A stretch of 64,000 nucleotides of DNA, taken from positions 4,960,001 through 5,024,000 of the forward strand of contig CM038919.1 in assembly GCA_021904315.1 (NCBI GenBank), read 5' to 3'. Each line of letters begins with the position of its first letter. The first letter of the stretch is position 1. The DNA is from Sphagnum magellanicum. Taxonomy: Eukaryota > Streptophyta > Sphagnopsida > Sphagnales > Sphagnaceae. The position numbers and the translations under genes were made by a program. The notes beneath the pieces were generated by a model. That model was given only the letters and a program-made list of their open reading frames with translations. It searched no databases and had not been told where the DNA came from. This document shows positions 1 through 10,720 of the stretch, one piece after another.

Positions 1-355
1 CTCAAGCTACATGTCAAAATCTCTCACCAACATCTCTGTCGCAATGTTGTAATCACTCATCTTCGTACCACATACAGGAGGCATCATGTGCAAACAAATT
101 GTGTAGAATTTTAGTCATTCTGTAGTACCATTCAACATCTCGCTGTTGGGATAATTTACTTTATTTCGAAGATTCCTGGCCGCAAGTTGGAATATTTCAG
201 CATATTCTAAAAGATTCTTCAATTTTGTTCACAAAAAGTTTTGATTTTTTTTCAAAACTTTAACATTTCTAGAAAATAATATAAATTGATGTCAAGGCTG
301 CCAAGGTACTACGGTAGCTGAAAATTCAGTAATGCTTGGGTCACTAATTGTTTGT
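1..355. other. Non-coding left edge, AT-rich
   Basis: No gene is supported. The minus strand of about 1-185 can be read in short open stretches, as in an old transposon ORF, but it has a stop every 20-30 codons and I cannot assign a family. Confidence 0.4.
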
Positions 356-769
356 GGCCAGAGTGAACCAACAGCCACCAGTGCACCGTGAGGGATGGAT
401 GTTGGGGGGCCATGGTGAACCAGCACCCACCAGTGCACCATCGACTGGATGCCCATGGATGAACCTCAACTGAGATGATTTTGGTTTCACTTTGGTAACC
501 AATTCTGTAAGAAATAGGTCTTGTACATATGTAGGTAGGAAAATAGGTAACTACTATGAATGTAGATGGTTTCTACATATATGTAAGGGGTGTTTTTAAT
601 ACCTACTAACGACCTTCTTTTGAGTTGTTAGTAGGTAGGTAGGAAAAACAAAGCAACTGAACTAATCACCATGGTTAGCTAGGGAACTGAAACCCAACAG
701 AAAACTCTTTCCTGACCACTTATCATTCATCCTTCATGGTGCACTGGTGGGTGCTGGTTCAGTGTGGCC
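356..769. mobile_element. Inverted-repeat (MITE-like) element
   Basis: The left arm 356-401 and right arm 724-769 are inverted repeats matching at about 39 of 46 positions. A second left arm at 415-441 matches the right arm 736-761 almost perfectly (26 of 27). The arm core is GTGCACTGGTGGGTGCTGG. The interior is AT-rich with TAGGTAGGTAGG and carries no transposase. A diverged copy of the right arm lies at 43,071-43,120, so this is a dispersed family. I see no certain target-site duplication, so the superfamily is unknown. Confidence 0.6.
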
Positions 770-3700
770 GATGTTGGGGTGGCAGAGAAGTACCTCTCCA
801 ATGGGTTCCAGTTCCCTATCTAACCATGATGGTTAGCTTGGTTGTTGTTTTTACCAATGTTGGGCGGTTCTACTTTATTGTGAGAACTGTTGGTTCTGGC
901 TTTCATATGCCGTTGTTAGAACGGACCCGATTCTCTCAAAGACTTTTGCTGAAGGCTAGTGAGAACCAGCTAGGGTATCAGAATTTGAAATTTTCCTTAA
1001 TCAGCCGGTTCTCAAATGTGCTGGTTCTCACAAATTATCATATTCATGCAACCTTTCCAAATTTCTATCTAGCAGTCCAGGTTTTAACACAATGGTATAA
1101 TGAATTGATTGTACACAAATAGTTGTGTAACCAGTGGTCTGTTGTAGCTGAAGCTTGTGTGTAGGGTGGGCTTTGCTTGTGCACTTATGCGAAGGAGAGA
1201 GAACATTTTAAGTGAGAGAGGGCGTGTGACACAAGAGAGAACACACGCACACACACACACAAACTACATAGTTGTGCATGTTGATGGTAGCAAGTAATTT
1301 TTCTTTGGTGCTTTGAATTTCGCATGATTGAATTTTCATTTGAAAATTGAGATTTCGTACCAAAAGTTTTAATCGTTCTTAATTTGTGGATTCCTACAAT
1401 AATCTAACAAGAAATGGTTTGATGTTGGTGAAAATTGTTATGTTTCACATTTGGAAAATAAGAAGACCATGATGAAATGAGGCACACTTACAATAGTGGA
1501 AACTTTTGATAATGCATTATTTATTTTAGTTTCTTTTGTTGTGTGTGCCTTCATATTGCACCCTTTCAATGAAAATGGATACACTTCACAAGAGAGATAA
1601 TTAAAAAAAATAAATACTCACATGTTAATCAATGAAAGAGGTGTTTATGCATGGGCTAGTTTGATAAAACCAACTTCACCTTATTGATCAGGCAATTATC
1701 TCAAGTTCTCAAGGTTTGAGTGTTTCCAATTATGTTCATATTAGCATTTAGTTCAAAAGCTGTTAATAAATAGAACAAAAATTACATAATAAGATTTCAT
1801 GCATGCATTTGGGGTCAATGCCACATCTTCATTTGGTTGAATCTTCTGCTTAATGAATAACATTGAGTTTCTATAATCCAATGGATTTTGGAAATACACT
1901 TCTCATGTAGAAAATGTCAAGACTCCAAAGCAAGGGCTGGTAATATTGTTTGAAAATCAAGGATGATGTGAATTATAACAATTGGCCCTTTAAAGCTCAA
2001 GCATGCCATTTGTGTGGGATTTGCATTTACATTTGACATTGAACTATCTAAAGAACATGTTTTTGCAAAACAATGAACTCATCCCATAAATCCACCATCC
2101 CAATAGAAGAAATGTGTTTGCATTAGAATTTAGAAAAATTGAAATTTGGAAGGTGCTTATTTTTGGCTTGGGCTAGATCACATGCTTAACTTATATGAGA
2201 AAAATTGGCTATATTAATTAAGATAGTGACCTCCCCACATTAATTACTTTGAAGCCCTACAATGAATGAACTTCATTAAGTACTTTCATCCACATAAAAG
2301 TCACAAAATCCAACATCATGAACCTTTATGACCATCATACATTGAAGGCCTAATTATCCATTATGGCAATGCCATAACATTTGTGCAAACAATCCGTTTG
2401 GAATGAACATGTAAAATAATTGAGACTTCTATTCACATTCTTTGAAGATGACGGGTTTACTTTAAAGACATTTGACATTGGGAATCACTATTTCACATCT
2501 TGGACTTGACTTGAAAGCTAGATGGTTCCATTTGGGTTTGTAGAAACCTTCTATAAATTGCTGTGTCCATTTTGGGGAATGAAGTGGAAACTTCATGTGA
2601 TGTTTTTCGTTTCTAGTCCAGAAGCAAGATTTTGTACCATTCACTTCCATCAAAAAGGATTTCATCACAACCACCAACCCTTGTGTGGGAAGACTTCTTT
2701 GACATCAGCATAGCTTTAAGCATCATGGGATTCAACACCTTCAACATGTCATGATGATCAAGGACTCATGCAACTCATACTGTTATATGGATATTTAATG
2801 CCACCAAATAATGTTCGATGGACAAACATCTGGGGGAGGTTTTATGTTGTATCCACTATTTAGGTGGAACTTGTCAAGGTGGTAAGGATGAACGTCTATA
2901 ACACAATCCTTTAGAAGCTCCTAATCAAGGTTTATGAATTAGCAAAGGATGTAATTTAGCTGAAGACACAAGGTACACTAATAGGTCCTTCCTTACAACT
3001 TTGAGTTCAAGAATTAGTTTAGAATGTGAATTAGTCACATTCTTAAATGAAATTAGTCAAAACAATCAGACCAACTAATAAACCTAATCTATATCATCAA
3101 GCTTCCATGATACTGAACATGACCAAACTCCTGAGCAAAAAAAAAGCCTCTGATTTGCAGATCAACAAATTGTACCAATAAAGATCTAAAGTTGTGTTGG
3201 TGCGGGTCCCACAAGCCAAGATGTTTTGTTGGAATGTCATCTTCAAAGTCAGGAGGGTTGGATGGGTGGGGGCACTGAATCATTTGTAAATGTTGAAATT
3301 TTGCATGCAGCTAGAAACTCAAAAAGGAATTGGAGAAAGACCATTTGGATTTAAGAGAAAGTTGCCATTTGCTCACCTGAAAGGCCTCAGAGAAAAGCAC
3401 TGATTTCAACTTTAAAACTCAGAATTGTCTGGGTATGTACTATGTACCCTCAATGTTCTAGACAGAGGAGGATCAACCATTTTACCCTGCACACTCAGAA
3501 GGAATTATTTAGGTGTATCCTCAATCTTTTCAACAAAGGAGACTAGCAAAATCTAGACCTGTTGCAGATAGATGGTGCAAATTTTGCAGCACTGTCAATT
3601 GCATCTTGTGAGTAAGAGCCGTTCATAAACCCAAAACCCTAAAGCATAGAGAAGGATCATCAATGAATAACACTCTCCAGATGAAAGTCTTAGACCTCAG

Positions 3701-4492
3701 CAAGAAAGTAGCTGCCAGCTATGTGACCTATATCCATCACACCCAAGGTTCACAAGCTTCTCCTTGCTTCTTGATGTTGATCAATCTTGAAACCCCTTGC
3801 AGCAACAAGGTCCAATATCTCTGTATCAAGTCAATGAACACTTAATAAAGGTCTATAAAAAAATCAGCATACCCACTGGCTTCCTGAACTATGTCATTTG
3901 CACCCTCCTGTATGAATCAAAAACTTTCCCAGTGGTACCTCTCAAATGCCAATCTCAAGTAATCACCAAGTACTGCTGTGGACAAACCAACATGCAATAT
4001 GTAGCATATTGTGACAATTCACACAAGTGAGAATACACTGACATTTTAATTGAGCTAGCAGAGGACCAAGCTTCTGTCAAACCAATGGTGGTTGGTTACT
4101 ATGATGCACTCCAGGGTATTCTCCAAAGGTTGTGGGGAGGAGGCTCGCCTGAAATGGTTGATTTGAGATGTAAGGATTGCTGAAGTCAATCACAATGACA
4201 AGAGTATGATCAATAACTTTGGCACTTGAGAAAGATGCACATGCCATAGCCTTATTACGTGGAATCAAACATGTCACACAATGTCATGAACCGACCAGAA
4301 TATGTGTCACTGCCTCTATGTTTATATTGTCTGAACAAAGGCAATAAAATATTTGTAAAACTACCGCAATCTCTGTACATGTGTAGAAAGGTGGATACCA
4401 AGCAAGTGGTGATCATACTCGTTACCTGAAAATCCTGACCTCAAATGTTCCACTGTACAAATAGATCTCTTTCTTGGACTCTGACTTTTGCA
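770..4492. other. Intergenic, no supported gene
   Basis: AT-rich DNA with only short ORFs that look like no known family. An AC microsatellite lies at 1241-1262, next to a GAGAGA-rich stretch (1190-1240) that could be part of an old LTR. The last few hundred bases before 4493 should hold the 3' UTR of the MAP kinase gene, but no polyadenylation site could be placed with confidence. Confidence 0.5.
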
Positions 4493-5650
4493 TTATGAGG
4501 AATTCATAGCCACAGCTTCCTGCCAGATGAGATACTTGACATGCTCCACTGTGAGGTTGGGCAAATAAGAATCAAAATCAAATGTCAAGTAGCAGTTGGG
4601 CTCATCACTAGGATCATGAAGAGCAGAAAGGTACGGATGTGCCAGAGCCTCCTCAGCTGTGATCCTTCTAGTTGGGTTGAATTGCAGCATCTTCTCAGCC
4701 AAGTCACAAGCAACAGCGGTTGTCTGTGGGAACCTAGAAGCCAACGGTTTTCGCTCTTGACCTAACAAAGCACTCTTTATTCGTACTCGAGCCTCTGGAC
4801 TTTGCAAAAACAATAAATCTGACTCATCAGGTGTTCCCAAGAGTTCGGTGATAAGCTTCAAGTGATTGACAGGATGCTCTTGTTGTGACCGAGTTGGAAA
4901 CAAAGGCTCTCCTGTCAGCATCTCCATAAAAATGCAACCAACTGACCACATGTCTACTGCAGCACTGTATGAGTGACTCCCGAGAAGAAGCTCAGGAGCT
5001 CGGTATGGCCGTGTGACTACATACTCTGTGAGAAAATCATCTTCACATGAAGTTCGTGCCAGACCGAAATCACAAATCTTCAGCAAACAGTCATTGTAGT
5101 TGATGAGGATATTGCTTGGCTTCAGATCTCGATGCAGAATATTGGCAGAATGGATATACTTCAGCCCCCTGAGAAGCTGATACAAAAGGAACTGGCACTG
5201 ATATTCGTCCAGTTTTGTTGTTCTCAGCACATCGTGAAGGTCTGTGTCCATGAGCTCATTTGCAATGTAAGCATCATGGAAATCCTCTATTGAAGCAGGA
5301 ACAACAATATCCTTGATTGGAATTATGTTGTCATGATTTGTGTGCCTGAGGAGTAGAATCTCTCTGAGAGTGCGCCTCGCTAATGTGCTGTTCTGGAAAG
5401 CATTGACTATCTTCTTGATGGCTACTTTCTCCCCAGTTTCGGAATTGGTGAAGGCACAGACATCACCATATGCACCTCGACCAACAGGGCCGATGAGAAT
5501 GTATTTGCTGTAAACCTCAAACACATCCTCTCGCACATGGTACCTTGTGAGGTTGCAACTTGCTGCGGTTCCTTGCAGCAACTCCTTGTGTGTGTGTGTA
5601 TCTGTCTGCTGGCTGTCAATCGTGCAAGAGCTGACCTCGTTCTCCAACAT
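4493..5650 (-). CDS. MAP kinase (plant group A/B type), intronless, with altered P+1 loop
   Basis: This 385-residue serine/threonine kinase would be the last tier of a MAPK cascade in cytosol or nucleus. Visible motifs in order: glycine-rich loop GRGAYGDV (about 58-65), VAIKK lysine (about 77-81), ELMDTDLH, catalytic [11 protein letters not shown], activation motif TEY, APE, and a C-terminal common-docking motif [10 protein letters not shown]. That motif fits the plant consensus for groups A and B, and the start FEVYSKY and [12 protein letters not shown] look most like the MPK4 branch. Length is normal. Three things are odd. The P+1 loop reads TRPYRAPE where the family has TRWYRAPE. The glycine loop has D where I or V is usual. 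The whole frame is one exon, although plant group A/B genes usually have several introns. A short insert (RSQQEHP region) follows LFPT. The frame is fully open with conserved motifs, so I read it as a functional or recently functional gene. An old retrocopy is the alternative. Confidence 0.93.
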   Translation of the reverse strand: MLENEVSSCTIDSQQTDTHTHKELLQGTAASCNLTRYHVREDVFEVYSKYILIGPVGRGAYGDVCAFTNSETGEKVAIKKIVNAFQNSTLARRTLREILLLRHTNHDNIIPIKDIVVPASIEDFHDAYIANELMDTDLHDVLRTTKLDEYQCQFLLYQLLRGLKYIHSANILHRDLKPSNILINYNDCLLKICDFGLARTSCEDDFLTEYVVTRPYRAPELLLGSHSYSAAVDMWSVGCIFMEMLTGEPLFPTRSQQEHPVNHLKLITELLGTPDESDLLFLQSPEARVRIKSALLGQERKPLASRFPQTTAVACDLAEKMLQFNPTRRITAEEALAHPYLSALHDPSDEPNCYLTFDFDSYLPNLTVEHVKYLIWQEAVAMNSS

Positions 5651-6520
5651 GTCTGACTTGTTACAGGTAAGAGAAGAATGGTGGAGGAGCTTTCAGATTT
5701 GTCAAATAGTGCCTATCTGCTGTCCAGAAGAATTTTCCTCCTCCTCCTTGCAACAATTCACCACAAATGATAAGACATGCCCCACTGTCTTGTGTTGAAT
5801 TCCTGGATCTTCTCTCTAAAAGGAAAGCATTTGTGGCTTCTCACTTTGCTGCAACGTGAAATGAAGAAGCTTCAGAGGAGGAGGCAACACGCAACAACGA
5901 ATGAAGGAGGCATATGAATTCTCACTTGCTCGCGAGAGAGATCAAAACACCTAGAGATGTTGACCTCGTCGGTGCGCCATCCGCAGTAGGAGGAAGAAGG
6001 AATAAACAGGGGCAAGCAACAACAGCAAGAGCAGCCCAGGGAAAAAGAGAAAAGGGAAGAAAAAGGAAACAAAACACACAGCTGTAAAAGACACTCACTG
6101 TTGACGGCAAACGCGGAGTCCTGAAGACGAGGAAAAAGACGACCCCAAAGCTCTCCGAAGCACCACAACCACTACGACGGCCAAGACGCCTGCATACACA
6201 AGAGCAACGTTACAGTCACCACCTGAAGAAAATACGTGTCAGAAAGCGAGAGATTTCTCTCGCACTTGCTTAAGATGATGAGCAACGATGAAGGAGTTTC
6301 CAGCCCGTTGTCTGTCGTGACGACACAAGACAGCAGCGACACACGAGATTTCTCTCTCGAAGACTACGGAACCGAAATTCGAAGTCTGGAATCCCAATCT
6401 CGCGCGGGAAGAACTCGCGGACTAAAATAATCTCCGACAACAGACAAACACACGGTTTGCCCACCAACAAAACATTCAAGCTGTAATATTCAAGCCTCTT
6501 CTTCTTCACAGGCACAAACG

Positions 6521-6566
<46 letters not shown>

Positions 6567-7562
6567 ACCCACTAAGTTCGTCTTCCCAATCAACCCAAGA
6601 CATCAGATCCAACAAGGTAAGCTTGAAATCGCCTGTGCAAAGGCACGAAACCTCTGGACGATCGGAGACCTCTCTAGGATCCTTCCTTGTCGCGGAAACA
6701 GGTGTAGCAGAGAGTAGATAGAGAAGCTGGCCCCGCGAGAAGTTGGCAGGCTACCCAAATCAGATTGACGTTCTGTTGTCTCCACGCCCATGTGTCGGTG
6801 TTATAAATAGCAAAGGGCAGAACTTGGAACGTCTTGCGAACTTCGAGGAGCAGGAAATGACAAAACGGACCGACCCAACGGACCGACCCATGATCATCAT
6901 CGTCATCAGAGAGAGATGCGCATCTTGCTGTTTCTTCTTACCTCTTGTCAAAAATTGTGCTCATAGGTCTCTCTATCGCAGGTGACTGACTCTCTCCAGA
7001 GTCCAGATTCCATCCACATGCCCAGCCTTTGAGAACGTTCCAGACTCCATTCACATACCTTTGAGAGCGTTCCGAAACAGACGGACACAATTTGAAAGCT
7101 TTTGTTGCGATTTCACATTTGCTGTTTCATGCTGCTCTCCAGTTCTCTGCTTTTGGGGTCTCGAGAAGCTGTGCTGGTGTCGTGAACAAAACGGCATCGA
7201 ACCCAAGCTTTTTTCCATGTTGGAAACCTGTAAAATCTTCTTAGCTTCCAAAACCCCAATTCCTGGTTAGACACGCAATCCTCGTCGAAGATTCACGCAT
7301 GTAATCATCCTTTCTTTCCATTAAACCCTAATCCTAATGTGACGGAAAGAAGAAGAAGACGACGACGACGAGTGTTCTGCATATTCCCTATTGGCCGCGG
7401 AGAGAGAAGGGGATCCGTATGCCGTTACGTCAGGAAGACATGGAGCTTGGAATGCCGATTTCTCGAAGCAACAACAACACAGCCGTTAACTAGATTTTTT
7501 TCGGAGAGATAAGAATTTGCACACACCCTTTTGGGAAGAATCTTTCTGCAAAGGCTTCAAGC
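5651..7562. promoter_or_regulatory. Head-to-head spacer between MAP kinase and the three-exon gene
   Basis: This 1.9 kb stretch separates two divergent genes and should hold both promoters and 5' UTRs. It is less AT-rich than the rest of the window. Seen directly: a (TC)20 microsatellite at 6523-6562, a TATA-like TTATAAATAG near 6803-6812 on the plus strand, and a telo-box-like AAACCCTAA at about 7323-7331 followed by TGACG. Telo-boxes are common near start sites of plant housekeeping genes. Transcription start sites and possible 5' UTR introns cannot be fixed from sequence alone. Confidence 0.5.
6523..6562. repeat. (TC)20 microsatellite
   Basis: Perfect TC dinucleotide run in the spacer upstream of the MAP kinase. 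CT/GA runs are frequent in plant core promoters and 5' UTRs. Confidence 0.95.
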
Positions 7563-8728
7563 ATGAAGCTGGGAGTGGCATGGAGAAATATCAAGAACTA
7601 CGTGAAGCACGACTTGAAAGAGATTGCATTTCCGTCGGCCATGCCTAATCCTCCTTCCTTTAAGCCCAAGCTCTATCGGAAGCTCACTCTCAGAGATTTC
7701 TTCGAGGTATTGGTTTGGAAACTGTTCTACGAGTCTCTAGTCCTCCAGTAATCGAGAGAGAGTGGTTGATTTTGAGCTTGCATCAGTTCCGGTTGTATTT
7801 TGATCTTGGACATCTACATCTGTATTTTTTCTTCTGGTTATTGCATTGCAAGCCGTTCTTAAGAGCCACAGATTCTTGGTGCTGGAGAGTGGATGATTTG
7901 AGCTTGCATCAGTTCAGGCTTCTTTGTTGTTAGCTTCGAAACCTGTTTTCCAGTGCAATGACTTTGTTGTTGTTCTGATATTGCAGATAGTGAGGAAATC
8001 AACAACTCTGTATGCAAAGAGTTGGACTCGTGCAGGAATCAGCAAAGAGGAGTGGAAGGAATTGGGGCTTGTGGAAGAAGATGATCCTGAGGTGGTTCAG
8101 AAGAAGGAACCAGATGAGCCATCAAGTGTAGAAGAAATTGGTATGCTTCTGATTCACATTTCTTCTGTGAAGATTTCTTTCAGCAATGTGAATTCATGTG
8201 TGTACTGTGGGATGTGAAAGAGGATGTAGTAACTAGGGTTTGAAGCTCAAGGATTTGTGAGAGAAGTTTGTTTGCCTCAAGGTGTGTGCATGTGTGCAGA
8301 TGCTAGAAGCACAAAATCAGTTAGGATTGGAGCTCTAAGATCCATGCCTTTGTGTTTGAAGGGCAAATAACCACCCTCACTCCTGTGCCCTCAAACAAAG
8401 GATTCCTGTCTTGTAGATCACTTTGTGTATGTAGAGAAAAAAAGGTCATGTTAAACCTATACAGTATGGGTGTGTGTGTGTGTTTGGGTTTGCAGCTTTG
8501 GCAGCAAGAGCTGGTGCTGAGCATATACGACCTGCACTCCAGCGCTTGTACATGACAAGAGCAACAGCATATCGGGATGCACTGAAGAGTTTTGTTGAGG
8601 GATATCAGGAAGGTATAGCAGAAGTACTTGCTGAGAAGAAGAAACCCACAGAACACCCAGGGAGTACAGAGGCAAAGGTCAAAGTAACAGAGAGGCACAA
8701 TGTACATACCTCAAACTCAAAACCCTGA
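7563..8728 (+). CDS. Unrecognised conserved-looking protein, three exons, 176 aa
   Basis: Three exons join in frame with GT-AG introns: 7563-7706, 7987-8140 and 8496-8728, with introns of 280 and 355 bp. The first junction is phase 0 (FFE then IVRK) and the second phase 1 (EEI then ALAARAGAE). The 176-residue product starts MKLGVAWRNIKNYVKHDLKE, which is basic and amphipathic and could be a mitochondrial presequence or a membrane-binding helix. An acidic linker of about 30 residues follows (EEDDPEVV to EPSSVEE). Then comes a long helical segment with ALQRLYMTRATAY and SFVEGYQEGI, and a polar lysine-rich tail. No transmembrane segment or catalytic motif is visible. The clean splice sites, coding-like composition and divergent promoter shared with the MAP kinase argue for a real gene. 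I do not recognise the family and give no function. Confidence 0.82.
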
Positions 8729-9489
8729 TGATGCTACAAAGGAGGAATTCACTAAATTATAGTGGGGAGGGATCATCAGGGGTTGGATAATCAGCAGGAC
8801 CAGCCTAAAGCAAGTGTGATGCTTTGGACCAAGAGAGAGGGAGGATCAAAGCACATGCTGACTGGTGATGATGTAAGAGAATATGCACACCATGAGCACT
8901 ATTCCACGCACAACCCCTCTTATAGGTCAATGAAGAGGAGTGCATATGAAAGTTCAATTCTGTGCCTTATCTCAGAATGACACAACAGGATGGACATGAG
9001 GATCAACAACTCTGGAAGGTATGTATTACTCCAACAACTTGGTGAGATCTCATTGGTGAAGCTGAAGGGATCTTTAGCAATGGATTAGGATGCTCTTCTC
9101 CATATACAGATGCCTCAGTTTCATGGAAACCTCTTGCACTCTGCCATGCTGCTACTCATGCATACCCTCCATACCAAAGTGGCGAACTAGAAGACACCTG
9201 CATTTTGAGATGCTCAGATTTGGAAAAATTGCTTGTTTATGTCCTTCAATCCTTACAAGATTTTGGTCTCCTTCCATTGTGTACTATGGGAGTATCTGAA
9301 TCTTTATGTCAAGATTTGTTTCTGTTCTAGGGAAAGTGCTAAGGGCTTTGAGCCTCTTGGAAGTCCGTAAGACCTTGAGTAGTGATTGTAATTGTTGCAA
9401 TTTTCAAAGCTTTACTAATCCTCACTTTGGTCATGTAATTTTCACTAACCTAGACATTCTTTCAAGGCCTAATTTGATTGATTCTTTCT
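8729..9489. other. 3' flank of the three-exon gene
   Basis: Probably 3' UTR followed by spacer. The first 200 bases after the stop are purine-rich without a convincing ORF, and no polyadenylation site could be placed. Short ORFs at 9090-9494 show no family signature. Confidence 0.4.
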
Positions 9490-10720
9490 TGTAGAGGTAT
9501 GAAGTTTAGGTCTTTCCTGAATTGTATGTCTCTTCAAGAAGCTATTGATAGAGGTCTTAACAAATTTGTTGTTTAGCAACAAGAGATCTTAGGAGTACAT
9601 GAAATGTTTCGTGAATGAAAATCCAAAGTCAGTAGCTTTGTCAAGTTAAAAGATCTAATCTTTGCCCCTTAGCCATGATGGCCTCTCAGGTCCTTTCTCT
9701 TCTGTTGATTGCAAACACCTAAGAAGATTCAGGTGTTGAAAATGTTGTGTTCATTTGTAACAAGCATTATGGTGCCTCTGTGTCCGTGGAATAATTCTCT
9801 TGAAGGTGCTTATCTGAAGTTTAGTTTGTCAGAATTTGAAGTCTTAAGTCTTCATAGTTATTCCAATCCTCTTAACAAGTTTAACACAGAGTGTGGCCTC
9901 CCTCCTTGTCTTCCTTTTCTTTGTGTGGTTTGGAGGTTGCACAAAAACCCCATAAAAACTAAAATTATTAATATAGCTAGTTCTCCTTTTCTCACAAGAT
10001 TTTAAAATTGCTAAGCTCCTTTTATGAACTGATCTTGCCAGTGATGAATAATTTGTGGGTGGCCTAGTTACAAGAAGCTGTTGTCCTTGCCAAGAATAGT
10101 TGTTTCTTAAAGACTCCTCATGAGTAGTTGATGATCAAGTCCTTGAATCATTGTAAGAGAAGGCAAATCTCCTCCTCAGGTTGTTGCATTCTTTTGATTT
10201 CTCAACTCTCTATAACAAGATCAACCTATCAGACTTGAGAGAACTAGAATGCGAGTTATGTTGAATATAGTTTTTGATAGGATGCATAGGTCTCATCATT
10301 TTAGTTTTTTTAATTGGTTCTTGAATGTTCTTGATATCCCTTCATTCTCCAACTTCATGTATTTAGACAAGGACTCTATTATCAGTGGCATACCCTAAGT
10401 CATTTTGTGAACTTGATTGTACATGTGATGGCTTTTCTTACAAGTTTTTTGGTTTAACAATATGCCAAGATTCCTAAGGCTTTTAAGCATTGAGATATTT
10501 GACAAGTGCTCTCAGCCAGAATGTGCATACAAATCCCGTTCTTTTTTATTGTTTTCCTTACTTACCTTTCCCCTTCTCTTTCTTCTTGGGGATTTTGGTT
10601 TTCTCTTCCAATTTTAAGGTTTGTTACCCTAGCCAGCAACATGGTTGAGTTTCCCAGTACTGCAAGTTTTGTGACAGAAATTTATTAGATTGGTTAATGT
10701 TTGGTGTTAATGAAGTCAGG
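9490..10720 (+). pseudogene. Fossil reverse transcriptase, Penelope-like element
   Basis: Broken plus-strand frames preserve reverse transcriptase landmarks in the right order. At about 9901-9965 the frame reads LPFLCVVWRLHKNP followed by KTKIINIASSPFL, matching the PK-LHKNP...R-I-A-S block seen in Penelope-like RTs. At about 10,195-10,248 another frame gives FDFSTLYNKI then LSDLREL, matching the catalytic-aspartate block FDFSTLYT of that group. Later blocks, including the YxDD region, are too decayed to call. At least two frameshifts and several stops separate the blocks, so it is dead. No endonuclease domain, terminal repeats or target-site duplication could be seen. A LINE-type RT is less likely because the HKNP and FDFSTLY wording is Penelope-like. 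Confidence 0.55.
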
